The notes beneath the pieces were generated by a model, which was given only the letters and a program-made list of their open reading frames with translations, ran no database searches and was not told the DNA's origin. Below are positions 51,602 through 64,000 of a stretch of DNA of 64,000 bases, in pieces. The position numbers and the translations under genes were made by a program. Source of the stretch: Scatophagus argus (taxonomy: Eukaryota; Chordata; Actinopteri; Scatophagidae); NCBI RefSeq assembly GCF_020382885.2, contig NC_058499.1, positions 1,401,501 to 1,465,500 of the forward strand, in the 5' to 3' direction. Position 1 is the stretch's first letter. Each line of letters starts with the position of its first letter.

Positions 51602-54600
51602 ATGGATTTCTCTCTCAGCTCGGTTCGAGTTTACTGTTTCTGTTGTTTGTTTCTTCCTCCGCTGGCCGGGCTGCAGTCCGGCGTCGTGCTGCTGGACGTG
51701 TCGGTGGGACCGGCTTGGATCTATCGCATTGATCGGGATTTAACTCCCGCTTCTGTCCGCCGCTTTATTCACATCCACCGACGAACCGGGATCATTTTTC
51801 TCTCTGAAGAGCCGGACTGCGCGTTGTGGAGAAACTCTGTTCCGGTCTATGTTCAGGTCCGATCACAGACTGGTCCCCACGAGTCCATCCTGATCCGCCT
51901 CAAGCTGACCCTCCACACCCGGGACTGTGGGATCCGACCCGGGCGACGGTCCGTTAACCCTGCGGTGAGTGTTCATATGCGGCTCCGGTCCAGCGCGGTG
52001 CCTTCCTGTGTCCTCACGCACGATCTGCAGAGCAAAGTTCACGATCACCTGCCGCATTTTCTGCGCAGAGGCAAACGTGTTCGGATTTCCTGTGCGGTTA
52101 AAGGACAGAAGAAAAGTTTCTCTGGTGCTTTTAGCCCCATGTGTTTCGCGTCTGAGCTGCACGCTGTTTGTAGGCTGTGGGACTCTGGCGGCTCTCCCAC
52201 CTCCACTCAGGTGTTCCTGAAGCTCGTGGCTGCTTCTCCACCTCGTGACGTCACGCGGGTGTTTCCTGAGCGCAGCAGACGTGGGGCAGTGGTGAACTCT
52301 GCTCCTCAGTTTCAGCTGCCCAATTATCAGGTGTCTGTACCTGAGAACGAGCCGGCGATGACACGTGTCATCACACTGAAAGCTCTGGATGGAGACCTTG
52401 GAGCCGCAGGTCAGGTAAACTACGACATGGAGGCTCTGTTCGACAGCCGGTCCAACGACTACTTCCAGATCGACATGAAGACTGGCTGCATTTCCACCCT
52501 GCAGCCGCTGGACCGGGAGGTCAAGGACACACACATCTTCAGGGTCGTTGCCACAGACAACGGGAAGCCGAGGAGGTCGTCCACTGCGTACCTCACCATC
52601 ACTGTCAGCGACACAAACGACCACACGCCGGTGTTCGAGCAGACAGAGTACAGGGTTGACCTCAGGGAGAATGTGGACACGGGGTTTGAGGTGCTGACCA
52701 TCAGGGCGACGGATGGAGATGCTCCGTCCAACGCCAACATGATCTACAGGATTGTCGGTGAGGAGGACCCTGCCATTTTCGAGATCAACCCCAGGAGCGG
52801 ATTGGTCCGAATTACAGAACGCCCCGATCGGGAACGCGTGTCACAGTACCAGCTGGTGGTGGAGGCCAGCGATCGGGGCAGAGATCCAGGGCCCCGCAGC
52901 GCCACGGCCACAGTGTTGATCAATGTGGAGGATGAGAACGACAACTATCCACACTTCACTCAGAGACGTTACATCATCCAGGTGTTGGAGAGTGTGGCAG
53001 TGAACACCAGAGTGGCTCAGGTGGAAGCCACAGATGAGGACCAAGGTGACAATGGTAAAGTGTACTACAGCATCATCAGCGGCAACGTTAGGGGCCAGTT
53101 CTACATCCACTCCCCAACCGGCGTCATCGACCTCATTAGCCCTCTGGACTATGAGACCATCAGGGAGTACAAGCTTCGAGTCAAAGCTCAGGATGGCGGC
53201 CGCCCTCCACTGATTAACAGCACCGGGCTCGTTGTCATTCAGGTGGTGGATATGAACGACAATGCCCCCATGTTCGTCAGCACGCCACTCCAGGCAACCA
53301 TCCTGGAGAATGTGGCTATTGGCCACTCTGTGATCCACATCCAGGCCATTGATGCAGACTCGGGTAACAACTCTCACCTGGAGTATCGACTGGCCGACGC
53401 AGGGCTGGGCTTCCCCTTCATTATCAACAACAGCACTGGGTGGGTGACCGTCAGCACAGAGCTCGACAGGGAGACCACTGAGCTGTACACTTTTTGGGTG
53501 GAAGCAGTGGATCATGGCGTCCCTGCCTTGTCGTCCTCTGCCTCTGTCAGCGTGACAGTCCTCGATGTGAATGATAATGTTCCCACATTTACTCAGGCAC
53601 TTTACAACGTAAAAATCAACGAGGATGCTGCCGCAGGAACCAGCGTGCTGCTGCTGTCCGCCATCGACCGCGACGCCAACAGCATCGTGACCTATCAGAT
53701 CTCCAGTGGAAACACCAGGAACAGGTTCTCCATCACCAGCCAGAATGCTGGAGGTCTGATCACTTTGGCATTGCCACTGGACTATAAGCAGGAGCGGCAG
53801 TACGTCCTGACGGTGACGGCGTCAGATGGCATGCGTCAAGATACAGCACAGGTTTATGTCAACGTCACCGATGCCAACACCCACCGGCCAGTGTTCCAGA
53901 GCACCAACTACCAGGTGACGCTGGGTGAGGACCAGCCCATCGGCTCCACTGTAGTCATCATCAGTGCCACAGATGAAGACACGGGAGAGAATGCTTGCAT
54001 CAGTTATATCATGGAGGACAATGTGCCGCAGTTCAAAATCCACCCACAAACAGGTGCCGTCACCACTCAAACTGACGTTGACTATGAGGACCAGGCCTCC
54101 TTTACCCTCGCCATCATTGCCCACGACCACGGTATCCCTGAAAAATCGGACACCACGTACGTCGAGATCATCGTGTTGGATGCCAATGATAATGCCCCAC
54201 AGTTCCTGAGAGACCTCTACCAGGGTTCTGTATTTGAAGATGTTCCAGTTTACACCAGTGTGCTGCAGGTCTCTGCCTCTGACCGAGACACCGGTGCTAA
54301 CGGCAGAGTCAGCTACTCCTTCCACAGCGGCCATGATGGGGACGGAGACTTCTTCATCGAGCCGTACTCTGGCATCGTCAGGACAGCCAGGAAACTGGAC
54401 CGAGAGAATGTGGCGGCGTACCAACTTCACGCTGTTGCTGTGGACAAAGGTGTCCCTCCTCTCAGAGCGATGGTGGACATCCAGGTGTCCGTGCAGGACA
54501 TCAATGATAACGCTCCTGTGTTTGAGAAAGATGAGATGGACATCTATGTGATGGAGAACAGTCCTGTTGGCTCCATCGTGGCTCGAATCACAGCTACAGA

Positions 54601-55070
54601 TCCTGATGAAGGAACGAACGCTCAAATCCTGTTTCAGATTGTAGAGGGGAACATCCCGGAAGTCTTCCAGTTGGACATCTTTAATGGGGACCTCATTGCT
54701 CTCGCTGACTTGGATTATGAGTCCAAATCAAAGTACACCATCATAATCCAAGCCACCTCGGCTCCTTTAGTGAGCCGGGCCACCATCCACATCCATCTGC
54801 TGGACGTCAATGACAACGTTCCTGTCCTGCAGGACTTTGAAATCATTTTCAACAACTACATCAGCAACCGGTCCGACACCTTCCCTGCTGGACCAATTGG
54901 GTCAGTGCCAGCCCGGGACCCGGATGTGACAGATAAACTGAGGTTCAGTTTTATAGAGGGGAACGAGCTGAACCTGCTGATCCTGAACCAGGCCAACGGG
55001 GAGCTGCAGCTCAGCAGGGACCTGGACAACAACAGACCTCTGGAAGCCTCCATGAAGATCCAAGTTAGCG
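51602..55070 (+). other. celsr1: celsr1 exon 1: signal peptide and nine cadherin repeats
   Basis: One 3469-bp exon. After about 230 N-terminal residues, the repeats begin at APQFQLPNYQV, TPVFEQTEYRV, YPHFTQRRYII, APMFVSTPLQA, VPTFTQALYNV, RPVFQSTNYQV, APQFLRDLYQG, APVFEKDEMDI and VPVLQDFEIIF. Calcium-binding DxNDN and DRE motifs recur at the ends and middles. The exon ends within the Ser-Asp codon junction before DGVHRVTA, as in mammalian CELSR1. Confidence 0.92.
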
Positions 55071-55556
55071 GTAAGAAGATGTGAAGATGTCTGTATGGAG
55101 AGCGTTGTGTTTATTTGCTTATTGATTAATCTGATTATTGAAGTCTCTCAAGTCAGAGAGATTCAGTCCATGCAGAGTTAAATTTGCTCTTGAGTTTTTC
55201 ATTCATAAAAAAACTTCTCTCATCTTCTCTAAACTTTGAGACAAACAAGCAGATCAGGATGTTGTTGTCCCCAGCTCACATGTTTTGGTTCTCTGCAGTA
55301 CTTTTGTAGTTTTATCTGCAGTAGTTGTTGAGTTTAACTCAGTGTACTTTTACAGTGACACAGTTTTCTAAAGAGTCTCAGCAGACGGTCTGACAGCGAC
55401 TCTCAGGACTGTATCGGGGGTTCGGGTGGGGAAGAGGGGGTCTTTGGCATTCTCTCAGCATGTGTCACCGTGGCAACAGGGAGCAGCTCCATTTTTGGGA
55501 CATGTTAAAGAAAAGTGAGTGTGGGGGGTGTTTGGAGGAACAGCCCAAAGGATTAA

Positions 55557-55607
<51 letters not shown>

Positions 55608-57114
55608 GGGGGGGGGTTAGCAGCATGTTTGTCTTTTGTCCTGATGCAGATTAGACTGAACTGGTCTGTTCTGTCTGTATGTCAGGACTGCACAATAACA
55701 TTTAACACAACTGACATCAGCCTTCGTCTTAAACATTAAGCTGATGCTAAACAAAATCTCAACCCAAGTTGGTGAACTTGCACCAGATTATGACTGAATT
55801 ATAAAATCATTTTAGCTGAATTCTAACTAAAAGTGAACCAAACTCTTAACTTTAATCTAACTTTAAGCCAAACCTCTCACATCTGACTCTTTGTTGTCCT
55901 GCTGTCTGTTGCTGCCGTCACAGCTGATCCTGGATCAGGTCCAAGCTGAGGACTTATTTACCATCAGTCAGAACAGGAAGTCAACAGTACAATAACTAGT
56001 AACGTGAAACTTGTCTCTGGCTGTGACCTCAGTACTCTGGATCTGGTTCTCTGGTAGTGTTCGGTTCCAGCAGGTCCTGATCCGGTCCTGGTCTCATTCA
56101 GAACCTCTGAGGTTTTGTGTGGCTGCAGTCTGAGTGACGGTTGCTGTGGGGGATGGGGAGGAAATGCTGAAATCTGCAGGGGAAAACTCAAACCAAACTC
56201 AGACTCCTTCGGTCCAGAACGCAAAGAGGAACCAGTTCAGTTCAGTCCCACAGAGTCTGAGAGAAGATTTAGTATTTAAAGAAAGCAGCAACGACAGCAG
56301 GACAACAAAGAGTCGGATGTTACAAAACGCTTGCCGCCAAACTGAAGACATTTTATTTGCAAGCAGACTTCAGCTTGTAATCAGTGCTTTTATTGTGTTG
56401 AGTTAATTTCCTGTCAAACTCAACAAACAAGCAAACTGTTTTACAAACACCCTACAGTTCATTCAATCCGTGCTTCAACAACACAAAACAACATCAACAA
56501 ACGAATCAACAGCCAACATGTTCCTGAAACATCCTGCTTCAGGAAGCGAAACACGGTGCAGCCGTGAGCTCGCAGGTGAATCTCAGCTTTCAGGTGAAAG
56601 TTTGCTGACAGATCTGAGGTCAGTGTTTTGTTCTGTAATGACAGAGTTTGGTTCGCACAAACACACAGATTTGGTTTCTAATCCTCTGGCTGCAGCTGTC
56701 GCAAACCGCCGCCGCTGAGGTCATCACGTCGTTTTCATAGTTTTCTGGTTCTTCGGCCTCTGCTGGATGATGTGTGTGCGGTTTGTGTGCACATCCATCT
56801 GCTCAGGGAGGAAAAGTTTCTCCGCTTAACGCCTGCTGGGTCTGTGACATCACAGTCAGGTTGGAGCCAATCAGGGCGCAGGATGAAACAGCGAGACGAG
56901 CTGCAGCTCACTGACATCACCAGTAAAGCATAAAACTGACCTCAGCGTCACTTCGGCAGCCTCCGCTCGCTTAAACAAAACATTATTTCAACCAATCAGA
57001 GGCTTCTGTCAGTCACTCTGCAGTGTGTGTGTTGGCATAATGTGAGCAGACAGTGAAACAGAGTGGAAAGCTTGTTGCTATTGTTCAATACAGACAATAC
57101 AGAGTGTGTGTGTG

Positions 57115-57152
<38 letters not shown>

Positions 57153-60100
57153 TGTGTGAGTGTGTGCGTGTGTGTGAGTGTGTGTGTGTGTCAGATAATA
57201 ATCCTAAAGACCCCTTGTGTGTGTTGTGATCTTACACACTCACTGGGTCTTCTCATGCTGTTTTTATTCTTATTTTAGGATCTTTGAGGTTTCATTTTTA
57301 GTGTTTTGAGTTTGAGATTATTTAAAAAGTTTTATGTAAGGAGATAAAATCATTTTAAAAATGAAATAAAAGGACCTGCTCTCTCTTTGGATATAAAAGA
57401 TTCATTCCGAGGTAACAGAAAGACAGCAGTTTGTGAGTGCAGTAATGAAAACATAAATGTGATTATTGTGTTGCATTTCTGTCTCTGGACCTGATGAACC
57501 CGTCATCAGGGTCCACGGACACGTAACCTCGTCTTGGTCTCCACATGATGAACCCCTGAAGTTTAGCTCAGCTCGCAGCCTTTCCTGTAGCGCCACCTTC
57601 AGGACAAACGTTCCATGTTAGCTACCCTGCGGGCGGATGTTGTTACAGTGTGATGCAGCGTCTGTCTGTCTCTTTTAGGACTTTGTACTGATGTCTGTCT
57701 GTCCTCAGATGGTGTCCACCGAGTGACGGCTGTCTGCTCGCTGCGAGTCTCCATCATCACTGACGACATGCTGACCAACAGCGTCACCGTCCGTTTGGAC
57801 AACATGTCTCAGCAGCACTTCCTGTCCCCTCTGCTGTCTCTGTTTGTGGAGGCTGTGGCCGCCGTCCTCTCAACCCGCCGAGACCACGTCTTTGTCTTCA
57901 GCATCCAGAATGACTCCTCAGTGGAGGGAAACGTCCTGAACGTGACGCTTTCAGCCCTGAAGCCGCCTGAGGACCATGACGCACTGGGAGGCGGTTTCCT
58001 GTCATCTGAGACGCTACAGGAGCAGATCTACCTGAACCGGACGCTGCTGACACAGTTGTCCAATCAGCTCGTCCTGCCGTTTGACGATAACGTCTGTCTG
58101 CGCGAGCCCTGCGAGAACTACATGAAGTGTGTGTCGGTGCTGAGCTTCCACAGCACGGCGGCGTTTGCCGTGTCCGACACGCTGCTCTTCAGGTCCATCC
58201 AGCCGGTGGGGGGGCTGAGGTGTCGCTGCCCACCCGGTTTCTCTGGAGAAAACTGTGAGACGGAGGTCGACCAGTGCTACTCTTCACCGTGTCTGAATGG
58301 AGGGACGTGTCACAGCACAGAGGGACGATTCAACTGCCAGTGTCCTCACAAACACACCGGTCTCTAAATAAATGTGTTTTTCTGTCTCTCTGGGCTCCTG
58401 TAGAAATAATGAAAGTCCTAATGACTTCTGTCTCTGTGCAGGCGAGCGGTGTCAGGTGGACTCTGGGTCTGGACGCTGTGTCCCAGGTGTGTGTAAGAAT
58501 GGAGGCAGGTGTGTTGACCTGCAGGCCGGCGGGTTCACATGTCGATGTCCCAGTGGAGACTTTCAGACGACGTACTGTGAGGAGACGAGTCGAAGCTTCC
58601 CGAGACGGTCCTTTGTCACCTACAGAGGCCTGAGACAGAGATTCCACTTCCGTCTGTCCCTCAGGTGAGCCACCATGTCCCTCTGCGTGTCCCCAGGTGA
58701 GACAGTTGGACTCCACTGGTCCCACTGGAGGGTCTTTGAGATACAGGTCGGTGATATTCACCTGTTCAGCTCTGAGTGATCAGATAAGATAAGATAATCC
58801 TTTAATATTCCCCATAACTGGGAAACTGCAGAGTTACAGCGGCCAAAAGCACACAGAGGGTGAAGAACGAGCAGCAGTAAGAGCAGGATGTGCCTTCAGA
58901 AAGAACACATTTACAGGAGTAAAGATTATTGCACAATTATTATTACAATGATGTGATCCTCTGGCTCTCTGATTGGATGAAATATGTGCAAAAGTTTCCG
59001 GCTCTTGTGAAAAATATAATTCCAGGATTAGTTTGTATTAATCAGTGAAAGTGCAGCAAACAGATGAGATCTGATCTCAGGTTTCAGGTCTGATGATCAG
59101 CCTGTCACCTTCACTGGAGACAAAACAGGAAGTGATGTGGTGTGGCTCTGGTTTCCTGTGTGGACTGATGGTTCGGTGGTTCGATTCCCCGAGCTGCTGC
59201 GAACTCTCACTCGTCCTCTCTGTCCTTTTATTTCTCTCTTTCCACATTCCTTCTCTTCCTGAACTCTGCAGAACTTTTTCCTGCTTTTAAAAATGGCTTC
59301 CTGTCATTTCACTGAGCTGACTGGGTGGTTTGAGTCAGGCTTCAGACCTCAGCAGGACTGATCCTGGCTCTGTGCCTTAACCAGGAAATGTAGATAATGA
59401 CTGCATTAAGAACACATGATGCTGAACACAAACACACCAAACACCTGGTGGCTGGCTGCAGTACAGCTCATAAGCTCCTCCCCCTCCGTGTCAGCAGATG
59501 GGACACGAGACAAACTAAAAACTCAAAGTACACATCAAACACACCAAACATGATTTCTGTCATTTTTGTCATTCAGGAGTCTGCAGATTCAGATAAAGAG
59601 GAGGACTCGGGACAGGACAAACAGTATGTGTTAAAATGCTGTGTCATGTTGTCTCATGCTGTGTTGCTGTGTCAGGTTTGCGACCACAGACAGGAACTCT
59701 CTGCTGTTGTTTAACGGCCGATTCAACCAGAAACACGACTTCATCGCTCTGGAGATCATCAACGCGCAGATTCAGCTCACCTTCTCTGCAGGTACAAATT
59801 CAAAGCCAGGAAGTGGGCGGGTGGCTCAGACCCTGTCCGTCAGGAGGGTTCGAGTCCCGTATGGCAGCAGTGATAACAGCCCTGCCCGTTCAGCACCTTC
59901 AGCTGACCAGGCTGTCGTTTGAGATGAGATGTTGGTTTGTAGTCCGTTTATATGTTTTTTCATGCACTGGTTGTGTCTTTGTGCAGGAGAAAACAGGACC
60001 TCTGTGAAGACGTTTGTGGAGGGCGGAGTCAGTGACGGCGAGTGGCACTCGGTTCATCTGCACTACCACAACAAGGTCTGTGCTTAGAGAGTCTGTGAGC

Positions 60101-61307
60101 GAAAGCGTTCACAGAAGGTCCTCAGCTCTGAGCAAAACCTGAACGTCCCGTCTTCCACGCCTTCTCCTTCTGCTGGAGACAGACGCTCAGGGTGCAGCTT
60201 CACCCATCACCTTCACTGCTGTTTGACAGGAAGCAAACCACAGGCTCGCTGAGCCGAGGCCTGCGCCCCTCACTGAATCACCTACTGCAGTGATTCACTG
60301 GATTCAGTGATTCACTGAATCAGCTACTGCAGTGATTCACTGGATTCAGTGATTCACTGAATCACCTACTGCAGTGATTCACTGATTCACTGAATCACCT
60401 ACTGCAGGGTTTTAGACCACTCAGGTCTGAGTTAGTTCAGATGTTGGGTGTTTGAGTTTCAGTTTGTCTGATATTCTTTCATCCCGCCTTCCTGCAGGTG
60501 TTTCTCTCAGGAAATACCAGGATGTAAATTCCGTGTATTCAACTTTCATCTTTTCACTGACACGTGAGTGTCTGTGGGGAGATCTTTGTCCATTACGGAC
60601 AGGAAGCAGGAAAACAACATCAGCATGAAAAGCTGCCGCTGTGGGATCATCACTGACCCCAGTGCATTCTGGGAAGCACCTGCTGACCTTCTCTTTCAGA
60701 GGCAGAGGAGGAAAAAAGCTGCAGAAATATCAGAAATATTATCACAGAATTCATCAGCAACAAACCAACATGCAGCAGCTAGAAAGCTGAATGTTTGATC
60801 GAGACGAAACAAAACAAACAGCAAGTGAGGAAAGTGTTGCAGCAGCTGCTGCGCCCCCTGCTGGTCAGATTCAAAATTACATTTTACCCTTTAAGATTCA
60901 AGATTCAAGATTCAAGAGTCTTTATTGTCATTATGCAAGCATAACGAAATTTTGTGCAGATTCTCAGCTTCAAAACACACTTATAAATAGGAAAATAAAA
61001 AATTGCACACCTTAGAAGAAAATATAAAAATATAAAATACAAAGTACAAAATGCAGAATACAGAGTGAGGTAGATAAAACAAAGTGCACTAGTGCCAGAC
61101 TATGTGTATGAGTGTTTCACTGTAGGGGGGTTATTGCTTTAACAGCTCTGGGGAAGAAGCTGTCCCTGAGTCTGTTGGTGCTGGTTTTAATGTTCCTGTA
61201 CCGCTTTCCTGATGGAAGCGGTACAAACAGTTTGTTGCCCGGGTGGGTGGGGTCTGTGGCAATGCGTCTTGCCTTCTTCTGGACTCGGGCAGAGTTTAAA
61301 GCAAAAG

Positions 61308-61365
<58 letters not shown>

Positions 61366-61529
61366 GCCACGTGTCGGGCGTCTCGGCGTTCCTCTCGGTC
61401 CGTCTGGTGAGAAGGTGGCGGTGGTTGCCGTGGACGACTGTGATGTGGAGGTGGCAATTCGTTTTGGCAGCCGGATCAGAAACTATTCATGTGCCGCTCA
61501 ACGAGCTCAGACTGGACCGAAGAAGTGAG

Positions 61530-61580
<51 letters not shown>

Positions 61581-64000
61581 TGTTGTGTAAATGTGTTGTG
61601 TGTGTGATCTCACTCAGCTGCTGTTTTCCACTTTCTTTATGTTTACGTCAGCGGAGTTTCTGGGTCAAAGGTCGGATCATTCATGTTGTTTACCTTTGTT
61701 TACTTTTTTACACACAAATACACAACACATTTCAGAATGTTTATCATGAGCCTAAAACTGTCCTACACTTCACACTTCAGTACTTTACTGTACATGTGTG
61801 ATCACATGCCACACGTGTATAAGTACACACGTCGTGGGCCTGTACATCATATATTCACATGTGGACTGCGTGTGAGCACTGACGCAGATGTTAAGCATCA
61901 CACGTGTGTGGTTACACACCGCACACGATGATGTCTTATACTAACTGCTGCAAAGTGAAAAATGACTGGTTTGAAAGGTTTCACTTTCTTCAACAACACA
62001 AATAGTTTTACTTTTTGGTGTCGTGCTTGTTGATTTGTTGTTCGCATGGTCGTCCTCGTGTCCTGCAGGTCGTTGGATCTGACAGGACCTCTGCTGCTCG
62101 GTGGCGTCCCTGACCTGCCGGAGGATTTCCCCGTCAGGAGTCGAGACTTTGAGGGTTGCATCAGAGATCTGACCATCGATGGACAGCAGGTGGACTTGGC
62201 TCGATTCATCTCCAACAATGGCACCAGCGCAGGTACGACTGAGCGGAAAGCCTCCGGGCTTTAAGCTGAACCCGACACTGATCTCTGACATGTTGCTTCT
62301 CTGACAATAAAACAGCTTTCTGACTTTCAGCTTTTCTGTGCTGACTCTGGATCAGTGAGCACATCACTTTCTCCAGTTTCATTGTGTTTTTGCCATCTGA
62401 CTGACTGTTTCAGGCTGTGGAGTAAAGCAGGATTTCTGCAGCAGGACGTTGTGTCTGAATGGAGGAGTCTGTGTGAACAGGTGGAGTTCCTACACCTGTC
62501 GGTGTCTGCTTGGCTTCGGAGGAAAAAACTGTGAACAAGGTGAGCTCAGGTGTTCGGACTTCAGTTCACACCTGCCGAGGTTCACGTTCAGCCTCGTTAC
62601 TGAGCTGCTAATGTTCCTTAATTTAACTTTAACGTGTCCACAGTCATGCCGTCCCCTCTGAAGTTTAACGGTGAGGCATTGGTGTGGTGGGCGGAGCCTG
62701 AGGTGACCGTCAGTGTGCCCTGGTACCTGGGTCTGATGTTCAGAACGAGACACGGAGCTGGATCTCTGCTGATGGCTGACGCTGGAAAATCGTCCAGGAT
62801 TCATCTGCTGGTGAGGAGACGATGAGCTGGACTGTCCACAGTGTGTGCCAGTGGGAATACCTTTGTCGTGTACTCCTGAGGTTAATAACCTGCCTGGCTG
62901 TCCTCGTCCAGGTCAGCAACAGTCACCTGACTTTCCAGGTGTTTGTGGGTGTGAAGCGAGTCGCTCTGCTGGTCTTCCACCAGACTCGAGTCGATGACGG
63001 CGAGTGGCATCACGTCCTGATGGAGCTGAAGAGCAGCAAAGATGGAAAGGATATCAAATACCTGGCTGAGGTGTCTTTGGACTACGGCTTGTTTCAGGTA
63101 CAAAGACCGAACACTTTTCAGTACAGGCCACTTTATTATGTGCATCCAACAGCAACAGCCTGCAGCGGATCCTGTCATGAACTCAGGAGCTCAAAGCGTT
63201 AACTGATGTATGACGCATTATTAAATGATTTGTTAGCAGTTAATAAGATGCAGCTTATAAACCCTTCATAAATGCTTCATTGTTGTTAGACAGTTAGAAT
63301 AAAATATTGAAATGAGAAGTGTCCCAGACGGGGTCCCTGTGGTCCCCCGCGCAGTCAAAACCAGAGTGATTTAACTTCCCAACCATGAGAGGAAGTTGTT
63401 CTGTTTGGGCGACTGGATGAAAACCTCAACCTAATGACATCATCACAATATTTATTTATTTCTTTTTAAATATTTCCTGCCTCGCAGTGGCAGGTGGAGA
63501 TTGGGAATGAGCTGCCGGGTCTCAGGTTGAAGAGTCTGTTTGTTGGAGGTCTGATGAAGAAGAACGGCTCTGTGGTGAACGGATGGAGAGGCTGCATCCA
63601 GGTGAGACGCTCACCTGTCGCATGTTTCATCAGGGCAACAACTCGGAACAGGAAGCAGATGTTTGACCACATTCATCAAAGCCAATGCGCTCTGTGGATG
63701 TCCGGTTTCTGCCGGTTTTCCTCATGTCAGGTGTCCTGCACAGGACTTCGCTGTTAACACTCACTTCAGTTAGCACTGAAGCCTGAACTCGTTTCATATT
63801 TCTTTTTAAAGCAACGATTCAAACGTGTGGTGGTGATTATTGGCGATTAGATCTGCTCACTGTTCAATACCTCCTCAGGGTGTGAGGATGGGTGAGACTT
63901 CCATGAGACTGGCTCACGTTGACCTGCGGGAGGGTCGGAGGGTCGGCGTAGAGGACGGATGTGATGTGGTCGACTCCTGCGGCGACGCCGTCTGTCCGCC
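51602..64000 (+). CDS. celsr1: Cadherin EGF LAG seven-pass receptor 1 (5' part, runs off the window)
   Basis: Exons: 51602-55070, 57709-58359, 58442-58664, 59676-59791, 59987-60075, 61367-61524, 62069-62232, 62414-62539, 62644-62810, 62912-63097, 63488-63601, 63879 onward. Phases fit throughout. The start MDFSLSSVRVYCFCCLFLPP gives a signal peptide. Nine cadherin repeats, then EGF modules and laminin-G domains, follow the CELSR order; GAIN, seven-pass and tail exons are beyond the window. CELSRs are core planar cell polarity proteins that bridge neighbouring cells by homophilic binding and pair with Frizzled or Vangl. The match to CELSR1 rather than CELSR2/3 is from recall (RVSIITDDMLTNSVTVRLDN, NNYISNRSDTFPAG, SVPWYLGLMFRTR). 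I cannot tell the teleost a and b copies apart. An upstream GTG-started frame exists, but the ATG at 51602 with the signal peptide is preferred. Confidence 0.93.
55071..57708 (+). other. celsr1: celsr1 intron 1
   Basis: Non-coding. It contains a (GT)n run at 55559-55606 followed by G(9), and an irregular GTGTGAGT run at about 57101-57190. I recognised no exon or mobile element. Confidence 0.6.
58783..58930. repeat. Probable LINE tail in a celsr1 intron
   Basis: The block begins AGATAAGATAAGATAATCC followed by TTTAATATTCCCCATAACTG, a layout I know from antisense LINE 3' ends in fish (AGATAAGATAATCCTTTATT). It is short and degenerate. Confidence 0.5.
60262..60410. repeat. 42-bp tandem repeat with internal dyads
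   Basis: About three imperfect copies built from ACTGAATCACCTACTGCAG and TGATTCACTGGATTCAGTG. The unit contains inverted GATTCA/TGAATC words, so single strands could fold. It lies in the celsr1 intron 60076-61366. Confidence 0.75.
60890..61308 (-). mobile_element. LINE 3' end, antisense, abutting a celsr1 exon
   Basis: The plus strand starts with three AGATTCA units and AGTCTTTATTGTCATTATGC, the antisense tail. Read on the minus strand, 61110-61230 encodes LPSGKRYRNIKTSTNRLRDS and FFPRAVKAIT, the C-terminus of a fish LINE ORF2. It is 5'-truncated and inactive. A (CT)n tract and then the exon at 61367 follow directly. Confidence 0.75.
61311..61362. repeat. (CT)n serving as the polypyrimidine tract of a celsr1 acceptor
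   Basis: About 26 CT dinucleotides end 4 bases before the acceptor GAAG|CCACGTGTC (exon 61367-61524). The same exon's donor is followed within 7 bases by (TG)n at 61532-61579. Confidence 0.9.
62414..64000 (+). other. celsr1: celsr1 EGF and second laminin-G exons, to window end
   Basis: Exon 62414-62539 is an EGF module (CLNGGVCVNRWSSYTCRC). Exons 62644-62810, 62912-63097, 63488-63601 and 63879 onward make laminin-G 2: SVPWYLGLMFRTRHGAG, DDGEWHHVLMELKSSKDGKD, GNELPGLRLKSLFVGGL and GWRGCIQGVRMGETSMR. The last visible codons (DSCGDAVCPP) open the next EGF module, cut by the window edge. Confidence 0.88.

Larger units (their letters stand above)
57709..62232 (+). other. celsr1: celsr1 EGF and first laminin-G exons
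   Basis: Exon 57709-58359 links the cadherin array to EGF modules (CLREPCENYMKC, CRCPPGFSGENCETEVDQCY). Exon 58442-58664 adds another EGF (VCKNGGRCVDLQ). Exons 59676-62232 make laminin-G 1: RNSLLLFNGRFNQKHDFIAL, EGGVSDGEWHSVHLHYHNK, GPSGEKVAVVAVDDCDVEV and LDLTGPLLLGGVPDLPEDF. Confidence 0.88.

Overview
This is a window of vertebrate nuclear DNA, almost certainly from a ray-finned (percomorph-type) teleost fish. The genes are split into many short exons with GT-AG introns, dinucleotide microsatellites are abundant, and fish-type interspersed repeats occur: L2-like LINE tails, a tRNA-derived SINE and the 'CATCCATCCATTTTCTATACC' repeat. The encoded proteins are vertebrate families. I rebuilt five genes exon by exon, checking splice sites and phases.

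Layout. (1) 778-2834, plus: the last eight exons of ptprb (receptor tyrosine phosphatase beta), covering the catalytic domain and tail. (2) About 4860-12970, plus: frs2, the myristoylated FGF-receptor docking adaptor, with two non-coding and five coding exons. (3) 15084-28937, minus: nup160, a Y-complex nucleoporin. All 34 coding exons are reconstructed (1390 residues) and it is convergent with frs2. (4) 28960-35958: a gene-poor, transposon-rich spacer. (5) 35959-50378, plus: a 30-exon gene of the voltage-gated sodium channel alpha family with an intact 1640-residue reading frame. (6) 51602 to the window end, plus: the 5' part of celsr1, an atypical (flamingo) cadherin. It has nine cadherin repeats on one large exon, followed by EGF and laminin-G exons.

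The most unusual locus is the sodium-channel gene. Exon sizes and special introns (an AT-AC U12-type intron and a second AT-AC intron of the U2-type subclass) are those of canonical SCN genes, and the frame is open throughout. Its hallmark functional residues are nevertheless changed. The DEKA selectivity ring reads about D-Q-S-G. The S4 segments of domains I and III have lost charges and have in-frame deletions. Three of the four conserved S6 asparagines are replaced, and the IFM gate is LFM. It looks like a maintained but neofunctionalised channel, loosely analogous to mammalian Nax (SCN7A), and I cannot assign it to a known teleost SCN group.

A second theme is splicing. In ptprb, nup160 and the channel gene, minisatellites fill whole introns and consist of reiterated splice-site-like sequence. 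The nup160 array is the most striking, with 23 extra copies of the 5' splice site at 30-bp spacing, all in the same reading phase. No bacterial-type features (operons, CRISPR, ribosome binding sites) are present.
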